A stretch of DNA of 64,000 nt from positions 2,852,001-2,916,000 of the forward strand of contig NC_090952.1 of assembly GCF_040807025.1 (NCBI RefSeq), in the 5' to 3' direction. Source of the stretch: Struthio camelus. Taxonomy: Eukaryota; Chordata; Aves; Struthioniformes; Struthionidae. A model generated the notes under the pieces. The model worked only from the letters and a program-made list of their open reading frames with translations. It searched no databases and had not been told where the DNA came from. Below, one piece after another: positions 49,740 to 60,100 of the stretch (positions within the stretch are counted from its first letter, which is position 1; each line of letters starts with the position of its first letter). Both the position numbers and the translations under genes were made by a program.

Positions 49740-49930
49740 ATGACACCCCATGGTGTTGTTGGGCACCACTATGGCATGAGCAAGGCAGTGTCCGGGAGGA
49801 TGGCAACAGGAAAGGAAGGAGCACGCAGGGCTGCTGAAGGAGCCCTTGAGCGCGCGATGTCTTTCCCTGTCACCCCGGGCAGCCCCGCAGTGCGAGGCGT
49901 TTCCCCAAGGCACCCCCAGCTCAGACCTGG
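49740..49930 (+). CDS. Possible extra 5' coding exon of the MROH-like gene
   Basis: A frame open from ATG 49,740 (a second ATG is at 49,857) ends in GG|GTAAGAGG, a good donor, at 49,930. Joined to the acceptor CTCCCTGCAG before 50,353, it completes a Gly codon and reads on in frame into the MERRPPRH sequence. The frame match could be chance (one in three). Otherwise this region is 5' UTR and translation starts at 50,354. Confidence 0.35.
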
Positions 49931-50353
49931 GTAAGAGGGCTGGGGCTGGGGCTGAGCAGCTCCCCAGGGCCTCAAGGGGGCCCTTGGCCATGGCCATGGC
50001 CAGGAGAGGAAGGAGCAGGCAGGGTGATGGGGTGGGGCTGGAGCTAAGGTGCAGGAGAGCTGGCACCAGGGCCCAGCACACCTGCAGCGGGCAGGGGGAC
50101 GCCAATGTCCCGCAGGGAACCACCCTCTGCTGGTGGGGTTAGCGAAAGGTTTTCCTTCCAAGAACATCTTGGCAAAGCCTGCGGGCATTTTCCAAATGAC
50201 ACCTTTTGCATGGAAAAGCCACAGCCGTGGGCTCGGCCTTCTCCAGCCAGGCTGTCTGCTAAGCCCAGGGGGACAGTGCAACTGTTTCCAGGTGCCAGGC
50301 CCGGCCTTAGGCTGCTCCATTCCCAACCTCCCCCTTTTCTTCCTCCCTGCAGG

Positions 50354-51125
50354 ATGGAGAGGAGACCTCCCAGGCACCCCCGGGTGGCCTGGGAGAAGAA
50401 GGATGGCTCCGTCAGCCGCCCTAGGGTGGCTTTGAAGGAGAAGAAGGATGGCTCCATCAGCTGCCCTAGAGCAGCTTTGAAGGAGAAGGAGGAGGATGGA
50501 CCCCCCAGGCACCCCAGGGTGGCCTGGGAGAAGAAGGATGGCTCCGTCAGCCGCCCTAGGGCAGCTTTGAAGGAGAAGGAGGAGGATGGACCCCCCAGGC
50601 ACCCCAGGGTGGCCTGGGAGAAGAAGGATGGCTCCGTCAGCTGCCCTAGGGCAGCTTTGAAGGAGAAGGATGGACCCCCCAGGCACCCCAGGGTGGCCTG
50701 GGAGAAGGAAAAGGAGGATGGCTCCGTCAGCTGCCCTGAGGTGGCTTTGAAGGAGGAAGATAGATCCCCCAGGCTCCCAAGGGTGGCCTGGGAGGAGGAT
50801 GAGAAGGATGGCTCCGTCAGCTGCCCTAGGGTGTCTTTGAAGGAGGAGGAGGAGGATGGACCTCCCAGGCACCCAAAGGAAGCCTTGGAGGAGGAGGAGG
50901 AGGAGGATGGAGGCCCTTCAGAGAGCCACCCCATGAGGGCCTCGGAAGAGGAGGAGGAGGAGGAGGAGGAGGAGGACGACGAAGACGAGGAGGAGGAGGA
51001 GGAGGAGGAGGGTGGACACTCCACCTCCACCAGGGTTGCCTGGGAGGAGGAGGAGGAGGAGGATGGAGGCCCTTCAGGGAGCAGCTCGCAGCCGGAGCAG
51101 TGCTCGCCCCAGCCATCGCAGCCAG
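50354..51125 (+). CDS. MROH-like exon 1: charged 30-residue repeats
   Basis: The exon follows CTCCCTGCAG|G and ends CCAG|GTGAGT in phase 1. It encodes about six tandem units of about 30 residues (DGPPRHPRVAWEKKDGSVS followed by a PRAALKEKEE-like part), then long Glu/Asp runs (about residues 180-225) and a short Ser/Gln/Pro tail. The matching 90-bp DNA repeat makes it prone to length change. ATG 50,354 is 1 nt after the acceptor, so a preceding exon must exist; it may be coding. Confidence 0.8.
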
Positions 51126-54100
51126 GTGAGTGAGTGGGCACCCCTGGGCTGGGCAGGACCGGGGGCTGCGAGCGCACCCGGCAGGCTGGCATGCGGGGTC
51201 CCCAGGAGCCTGGTGGCCCGGCGGTGCCTGAATGCCGGGGCCTGCTCTGAGCTTGGGAGCCAGCCCCCAGGAGCGCATCCCCCCCAGGGGGCCGGGGGGC
51301 GGTGGAGAGGAGCAAAGGGGACACAGCTCCTGCTCCACGGCCCAGGCAGGGGCAGGCAGCTCGGCTGGCGGGAGACAGAGCTTTGCAGCCTGCGCGCGAG
51401 CAGGTTTCTCAAGGGGACGCGCTTGGGGCTTTCCCCCGTGGGCTGGGCTCCAGCCTCGCCGCCTGCCTGCTGGGCACCTCCTGGACAGGCCTCAACTGGT
51501 TCCTGTCTGCTGCCAGCCCCGACAGCTCTGCCCACTCTCTTTCTTGGTCACATCTAGGGCAGCTTCTGCCAGGAGAGGAGGAAGCCCTGGGAAGCATGCG
51601 CACCTTTCTGCGAAGCGGAGGCAAGGTAACGGCAGGCACTTGTGCCTGGGCTGTGCCTGCATCTCCCGGTGGGCGGCCCCTGCACGTGCAACGCTCAGGC
51701 GGCCCCGCAAGGGCTGCTGGCTGTGCAGAGCTGCTCCCGTACGGGCACGCCACGCACCGCTGCGTGGCCGCAAACGCTCCGGTGCTGCTGCCCATGCCTC
51801 TGGCGCACTTACGCTCTCCGTCTCTCTCCTGCTGCTGCCAGGGAGAGGCCGAGAAGCTGCAGTTTCTGGCCGACGTCTGCATCCTCTGCAGAGGCGCCAG
51901 CACGGATGTCTTGCTGCGGGTCCTGCTTTTCCTGTGCAGGGTGGATCTGGCAAAGGCAATCGAGGTGAGGGCGCAGGCCGGGGCCTGGGGGAGTGGGCAA
52001 GCCTAGCCGGGCACTGGCACACCAGGGAGGCCAGGACTGGGGTGCGTGAGCGTGGGAAGGTGGGGAGCCCTTGCTCGTGAGCGCAGCGCTGCCCACTGCA
52101 GGGCTCCAGAAGCCACCGAGAGCGGGGCAACGAGGGGGCTGCCCTGGGTGCCAGCGCTGGGGTGCGACGGGGGCACCTGGGCTCTGCCAGCCTGGCAGGC
52201 TCCTCGCTGGCTGCTGACAGCTCCCACGCCGCGTCCTCGCTGCGCTCTCCAGGTGCTGTTGCGAGAGGAGCCCGTGGAGCAGCTGAGCACTGCGGTGCGG
52301 CAGCAAGCCTTCCTCGCCATCGCTGCAATGAGGTAGCTGCCCCAGCCCCTGCCTTGCTCAAGGCCTCCACAGCCTACGGACCTGACGGCACCAGCTGCAG
52401 CTGGGCGGCATCTCCCGTTCGGGGGCAGTCTGAGCGAGGCGTCTGCGGGGCCTCTGCTCTCCCCTGCACGGGCCTTGACAGTGCTGGAGACGGGAGGGCA
52501 GAGAGGGCCCCGGAGCCCTGTCCAGTGTCTCCGGACTTTGCTCACGAAGGCTGAGGCAGGAGCTGCAGAGGGTATCGGGCACATGCTGCCGGACCGTCCT
52601 CTGTCCCTGGGCCAGCATCACAGGAGGAAGAGACGCCTCCCCAGGGGCCTCCCCACCTCGCTCCCCTAGCAGCATAGGCTCTGCCGCCCACCAGCTCTGG
52701 AGGTGCCACCGTCAGCCCCCGGCTCTGAGCAGCGCCTCTCCCTCCTTGCAGCAAAGCGAAGCTGGTGCTAGATCGCAACCAGCAGACAAGCCTCCTCCAG
52801 TCCTGCTTCTGCGCGGTCTTCTTCCTTCCTCCGACAGAGCACATGCAGAGCCTGCAGGCTGCCCTCTACTCCAAGGTACGCCCTGGCCGAGGGCTGCAGA
52901 GCCCGACAGTCCCCCTGGGCTGGTCCCCGGCTGCTCTGTGCCGAGAGATGAACGCAAGCTCCAAGCCAGAGCAGCACTGCAGCGTGGCTTTCCCACCCTC
53001 GTGCCTTTTCCCCCTTGCCCTGGCGATGGCCCCGCGTAGTGTCGCCGAGCTGGTCCTCGTGCGGCAGCTCCTCTGCCCTAAGCCTCTCCCCGGGCACCGC
53101 AGGGCCCTGGGTGTCCCCCTCAGGCTGCAGGGATTCAAGCCCCTCTCCTGCAGGCAGGGGGCTCCAGGGAAGAAGTGCCACAAGCCTCTGTCTTCCTTGC
53201 AGACGCTGGCTGCCCTGGACAGCATGCTGCAGGCGCTGGTGCTCACATGTCTCTCGCCTGCTCTCCTGGAGCTGCAGAACATCCTGCAGGTGTGGCATTT
53301 AGGCAAAGAGTGGCCTTCACAGGGACTGTTTCTCACCCCAAAACAAAGGGACTCTCTGGAGGGGACCTCCCTCTGCTCGGCCCCGCAGCGCTAGGGGCAG
53401 AGAGCATGCCGCAGGGAGAGGAGCGTCTCCCTCGGGGGAGCGAGGCTTCCCCACCGTGCTCTTCTGCAAGCCCAGGGTCTCCTGGCTGCAGTCAAGAGTC
53501 CTTTCTTGCCCACCCGACTCCTGCAGTGGAAGGCAAAGCCCTAACCCCTGGCCCTCCGCGACAGGAGGGCCCAGCGGGCCCTTTCTGGCAAGCAGCAGAG
53601 GCTGCAGGAGCCACGGGAGCCTGCTGCCTGCCCGGCTCCAGCCGCTCAGCCGAGGGGACTTGTCCCTAGTTTGGGGGGACTCGCAAGGCAAGAACCCACT
53701 TACGGGCTTTGCTCCTGCTCCCAGGAGCTGAAGGGCAAAGCCGAGCAGGCATCAGCAGAGCTGCCTCGCTTGCAGCAGCTGGCAGGTCACCGCGCAGACC
53801 AGCAGCTTTTCTCCTCCCAGGTCCTGCTGCCCTTCCTCCGGTCCAAGCAAGCAGCCACGCGCCAGAGGGCTGTGGGGCGCATTGCCGAGCTCACGCAGCT
53901 CCTGGTCACCCCTCCCTTGCTCAAGGTAAGCCGCCTCAGGACCAGGCAACCTCCAGGCGCCCCATCACCCCTCCATGGTGCTCCGGAGCCTTCTGCAGCT
54001 CCGCGCTGCCTCCAAGGGAAGCCTGGCTACAAGGTAGGGCACCCAGCAAGGCCCTGCCCCGAAGCTATGCTCTTGGCCATGCCTCGGTGGGCTTCCTCCT

Positions 54101-57100
54101 GCAGGCCCTGCTCTCCCAGACGCCACCTCTGCTCGCAGCCCTGGGCAGGGCAGCACTGCCCTGGGCACACGCTGTGGGCCCAACAGCTCTGGCAGCCCTC
54201 CCTGCCCAGCCCCTTTGGTAGGCCCTCCACAGCTCCCGCTCACCTGCGGTCCAGTCACGGCTTAAACGTGGCCTCGGGGCTTTGGTGGCAAGCAGCACCC
54301 TTCAGCCCTGCCTCCCTCCCCCAGGTCCGCTCGCCCTTGGAAGGAAGCAGTGACGGCCCTGACGACTGCAGGAGGAAGCAGTTCTCCATCCTGGGTGGGC
54401 TGGTGGGACACGTCATCCTGTGCTGTGCCTGCCAGGACCAAGGCACCAGTCACGGAGCTGCAGAAGCTCTTCACCACCTGTACACGTTCATCCTACAGGA
54501 AGAAAGTAAGAGAAGCGGCCGCAGGCTGAGTCCTCCCACACACGCACAGAGCCAGGCAAGGGCAGGCAAGACACCGTGCTGCCTCAGCCACTCTCCGCAG
54601 CAGCAGCAAAGAGCCAGAAACTCCTGCCTTGTAGGTGCAGGGCAAGCACTGCGTAAAGGCCAGGGCCCACAGAGGCCAGGCTCAGCGTAGCGGGCCCGTA
54701 AGCAGGAGGCCACGGGGGATGTGATCTGCAGCCAGCTCTCTGGGGAGAGAGGGGGCATGCACACACTACTTAATAAGCAGCAGCCACCTCCTAGACTTCA
54801 CGCAGGGCCGTCAGCTGCCTTGCTGGAATCCCTCGCCTGCTTACCAACGGGCTGGAAAACCTTCAGCAGCCCCTGCTCCTCTTAGGGCTTCTGTCTCGCT
54901 TCCTACTAGAACGGCTGCTCAAACGCCTCTGCCTCGTGGTAGTCTTAAAAGCCGTTTCCCCTCCCACCTGCCTTGCGATAGGCCCAGGACTTCCCTGGAA
55001 AGCCTGCTCCCCATCCATTTCTGGCACGCCTGCTTTCTCTGCCAGCAACGTTTCTCGCTGAGGCCTGCAGGGTACCACCTCTGAGTCACCATCCTCCCTC
55101 CTAATTGCCCTGTGTCTCCCCTCCTGTCCAGGCATGGGGCTGTCCCAGGATAGCCCAAAGCACCTGCAGATCCAAAAGGACAGGGAAGAGGCAAAAAGCC
55201 GCCTTTCGCCGCCCAACAACGTTAGGGAAATCACTGCGGTAAGGAGCGCCTCCGTTGCTGGGACTGCCGGCCGTGGGGTCAGCACGATGCTCAGATGAAC
55301 AGAGGGACCCTTTGACAGGGGGACTAACGGGTGCTTGCCGTCATCGGGCAGGGGGCTCACCTTGTTCTTGAGCATGGACTAGCCACAAGTTTGTGGCCTG
55401 GCCCCCTCCCCCGCCCCCCACCAGAGCTCTGCTTCCCCACAGGAGCAGCAGAGGGGCACCCTGAGCCCAACCGCCCACTTCCTGCCTGGGGCCATCACCC
55501 AGCCCAGCTCAACCCCTGCTCCTGGCTCTCCTGGCAGCACAGAGGCAGCACTGCCACACGTTTCTCTCCAGAGCCGCTCTCACCGCTCAGCTGGGCAGCA
55601 GCCAGCAGCACGAGGGCACTGCGTGTGATGCATCTCTCTTCCCTGCCTCCTTTGTCCTCTAGATGTTTGCAAAATACCTCCAGGCCTCGGAGAGAGCAGA
55701 TCTCATTGTCGTAGCCATCAGGGCCATGAGCTGCTCCAGTGCCTTTGTCACGCAGGCAGCCGCTCACATGCTGGATGTGCTGGTGACAGAGGACGCCTCT
55801 CAGCTGAAGCACGTAAGTCGCCTGCGGCTGGCATGGCCGGGGCTCGAGCCCTGCAGGGCATTGTTTTCCCTCTGAACGCAGGTCTCCCCCCCAGGCACCT
55901 AAGAGCCTTTGAGGCCAGCACGGAGCAGTGGGAAGGGAAGCAGTTGTCGGTGGGAGCTGGAGAAATGCCTCCCTCCATGCCATGTCCCCTGCAGGTGGCC
56001 AACATCATGAGGTGCATCTGCAGCTGCCTGATGGCCATCAAAGAGGCGTCTGCCCGGCACAGCGTGAACAGGGCTCTTCTGGAGCTGACCTGCGCATACC
56101 CTCACGAGGCAGTCGTGAGCCTCTTGCACTGTTCGCCGACATGCAACAGGTACGGGGCTCAGCTGCCTGCAGGGCTCAGGGCCCAGCAGCCTTGGGAGCT
56201 CATGCCATGGGGGCTACCAGAGAGGTGGAGATCTCCAGGACCCCCGCTGAGGGACTGGCCCCAGTGCTGGTGCATGAGGCAGGGCTGCAGCAGGCAGAGG
56301 TGATCAGGCCTGCCTGGAGCGCTGCTCGAGTGAGCCGCAGAGCCTGGCTGCCTTGGTGCCTGCCTGCGCCATAAGGAACTGCAGCTCGGCCACGTGCTGC
56401 TGGTGGGGCAGGGCGCGCTGGCTGTTGCTAGCAAAGGGCAGTGGGCAGAGGCAGGGCTGGTGGCCAGCCTGGGCCCTCCAGGGTAGCCAGGCCACGGCGC
56501 GCCCAAGGCAGCCTGCTGACAGAGCGCTCGGGGCCTACAGCGCTGCCAAGGCCATGTGGCGGGTGATGGTCTCGGAGCCCGGCGCTGCAGAGAAGGTGCT
56601 GCCCGAACTACTCAGGCTGCTGGAGGACTCTGGGACCCAGGCTGCTGGACCACTGGGCAAGACATCCGCCTTCATCGGGAACAACGCGGGCATCCTTTCG
56701 TGGGCTGTGAGTTTCCAGGCAAGGCCTCCATCACCTTCAGGGCTGTGCTTGCCTCCCCAGGCAAGAGGCAGCGCTCCCTTTCGCCCTCCCCATCTGCCCC
56801 CCAAGATGTCACCTCCCACAGGGCACACACACCTCAGGGCCATGGCCAGCAGGGCTCTGCCCAGCGTCTAGCCTCTGCTGGGCCAGTGCACTGGGCTGCC
56901 GAGCACCGCCTGGAGCCCTGCGCGCACAAGCTCGGGGCCTGCCTGGGCAGCTCTCTGGCCTCCTGGGTCTCTGCATCTCCTGGCCTTCCTCAGCAGGCTG
57001 GAAGCTTGTGCTAGGGGCAGGCTTAGCGGTTGGGACAGGGTTCAGGGCCAGGCAGGGCCCACGCACAGCCCAAGCAGGCTGCAAGGGCTGACACAGGAGA

Positions 57101-60100
57101 TAACGCGAGAGCCGCGCCGCCCCCCTCCCCCCCCCAGGTTGATGTCCATGCCCACGCAGGAAGGCTCGATGGGCCCATGCCACAAACAGGAGCTGAGCCT
57201 CAAGAGCTTCCATGACTTAGCCCTGCCCAGACAGCCAGGCCGCGCGCACACCGCGCTGCATCTGCTGGGGCACAGGGCAGCGCCTGAGCCTCACGCCCCA
57301 AGCTCGGCCAGGGCAACACCGTCTCACCACTGACAACCGTCTCTTGGGTGTTTGTTGCAGGCAACCAGGGCGCTGCACGAGATTCTCCATCAGCCCCTCT
57401 GCCCCCAGGAGGTGAAGCTCTTTTTCCCCCAACTCCTCCTGGCACTGCTCTTCCGCATTTCCCTCGCTCTCGAGATGATGCCAGAGGAGGTTGCTGTCTT
57501 CTGGGGGCAATGCCAACAGCATCAGGCTGCTGCCTCCAGCCCCACCAGGTACTGCCTCCCACTTCCCCCACCTCTGCCCTGCACCTGGAGCCAAGGCCAG
57601 GGCTCCCAGGGTGACCTGGCCTTTTCTCTGCGGGCAGGTGCGCAGCAGAGGCCATGAAAGCACTGCTCTGCTGGGCCAACTACAAGAGCCAAGTGCTTGC
57701 CCTGGAGAGCAAGGGCGCCTGGGACATGCTCCTCACTGCCGCCACCCACCACTGCGGAGTGGCTTTGCTGGCCATGTGAGAGCCCCCTTCTCCCCGCTCT
57801 CCCCTAGCCCTTCTCCCCACTGATGGGACGCCCTACACAACCCCCTTCCTCGTGGCTGACAGGCCGGCCCCAGCTCTCCACAAAGGAGCTGCACTCTCAG
57901 CCCTTGTCACTGAGGGATGGCACAGGGGAACGGCAAAGGGCTGGGTGTGGATTCGGGGGGTGGTCTCGCTCTGTCGCTGCCCAGCTCTGAGAGCTCCTCT
58001 CCTGGAGGAGAGCTGGTGTTACCAGGCACAAAAGAGGGTGATGCACAGCAGCAGTCGCCTCCCCCACCCCCACCAAGGGCAGCCCAGCAGGGAAGGGGCA
58101 GGAGGCACAGGGGAACACTGCAAGAGCCCGGGGGGTGGGGGCACGGGGCAGGACTCCACAGTGCGCAGGACATGGGCTGTGCTGCAAGGCAGACTTCAGG
58201 GCAGGAAGGGAGCTTCTCCAGCCTCCTCCACCAAAACGAGCCTCCTCCTGTTGGACACTGCCTTTCTAATGGCAAGCTGGGGTGGCAAGACACCACACCT
58301 CCAGGAGCAAATGCTGCTGCCTGCTGGAGCTGAGCACAAACATGGCCTCACCCTGCCTGGCCTGGCCTGGCCTGTGGGAGAACACCTAGACTGGGCAGTG
58401 CCATGCCACAAGAGGTTGGCCTGCCCTGCTCAAGGCCAACACTACCTTCTTCCCCCTGCCAGAGAGATGAGGAAGGCCCCCAGGCCCCAGCGTGCCTACA
58501 TCTTCCACCACCTGCTAGAGCTGCTCAGCAGGGAGAAGCCCTCCCATGAGATCCCTGCTATGGCTTTCCTCGTCGAGGTGAGCTCAGCAGCCAGCGCTGC
58601 ATCTCTGGGGTGCCTCAAACCACTCTGCTCTCTTGTGCCCACCACTGCACCGTGGGTGGCAATGAATGGAGCGGGGTGGTGGGTGCACTCCGAGCAGTAC
58701 CTCGGTCCATTTCTGGTGGGGGAACGCTTGCCACTACCTGTCTTTCCTATCTATCTGCTTTGTGCCTGCTCTCCCTACTCAACTGCTCCTCAGAGGCATG
58801 ACAGTAAGAGGCTGCAGCTGGTGGCCAGGCCTGGAGGAACAAGCGAGCTAGCTGCACAGCGTGCCCTGAGGCACAGGACAGGGCCACAGGGGCTCTCCCA
58901 ACCACTGCTGCCTTGCCCGGGTCTGGTGGCCTTGCCCTCAGCTGGTGGTTGGATCCAGCACTGCAGGATATGGGGAGTCCTGCAGCTTTGTCAGTCTGCC
59001 ACTGCTGTGTGTGTTTCAGCTGCTGGGCTGTGCTGACCTCAGGGGAGAGGACCATCACATCCTGAACCTCTTCCTGAGATACCTGCAAAGCCAGAGCTCA
59101 GTGATGCGCAGGCTGGTGTTCAGGGGCCTCCTCAGGCTGTGGGAGAGACCTGAGATGGTGAGCGAGCGGGGACAGCCAGCTGAAGCCATGCCAGAGGCCT
59201 GGGGCTGGGTAGGAGGGGCTGGGTAACTCCGTAGCTTACAACTCAGGAGCTGTCCTCTTCCTCTGCCCACTTTGGGAGTCCTTTGGGACAGGGCCCTGGC
59301 TCTGCTGCACAAGGAGAAAGGCACCGGTGCCGGCAGCAGACCCAGACCCTGGCCCTGCACCAAGCAAGCCACCTCCAAACCACCTCAGTCACGAGAATGC
59401 TGTGCTGAAGGAAGTTGCCGCCTTTCCCACAGGCAAGGAAAATGCAGGCCCTCTTGCCAGCCCTCATGGAGAGCCTGCAGGATGCAGACAGGGACATCCG
59501 CGAGAAGGCCCTAGCTCTGCTCAGCAGCATGATCCATCTCCTGGACGGGCAGAGGGCCAGCCTCATCGTTCCGCAGCTGGCTGAGAAACTCTTGCCACTC
59601 TTCGATGATGTAAGGCTCGGGGGAGAGTCGGGCGCCCGCTGGGTCCCCCAGGATCTGATGCGGATGGCCAGCCCAGGCTGCTCCAGCCACATTGAGCCCC
59701 TTGCCCATCGTGGTTTTGGAGCAGCCAGGGCTGAGCTCCTCTCCTCTTCCTTCCCACCAGGAGTCCGGCTGCGTCAGAAACCTCTCCATCAACCTCCTGA
59801 AAGATATGATGACAATGGTAGCGGGCACCACAAGAAAACTGATGAGGAAGCAAGTGCAGAGGAGCCTGCTCCTCCTCTTCTTCCACTTGCACGACCAGGT
59901 CCAGAGCGTGGCCCAGGTGTGGATTTCTGACCTGACCAGTCATTGCGGGAGGGCAATGCTGACCCCCTCCCCACCTTGGCTGGGCCTCAGCATCAAGAGC
60001 AAAGGCTGCCAGCAGTCGCTCCCTTTGAATGGGTGTTACCTTGAGGCCCAACCTCCGGAGGCCCTGAGGAGGGCACAGAGCCTCCTCCCTGTCTCTACCA

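Noticed and set aside
50826..51338. Minus-strand poly-Ser/poly-Pro proteins opposite MROH exon 1
   Set aside because: They are the antisense reading of the GAG-rich exon; the plus-strand frame continues in phase into conserved MROH exons.
53725..53820. 32-residue 5' extension of exon 7
   Set aside because: It is in frame with a usable acceptor, but the family normally continues NILQ to LLPF; kept only as an alternative.
57130..57215. Extra MROH exon after the CCCCCCCCCCAG acceptor-like site
   Set aside because: The family order runs directly from exon 12 to the RALHEIL segment of exon 13 in phase; the candidate adds no conserved residues.
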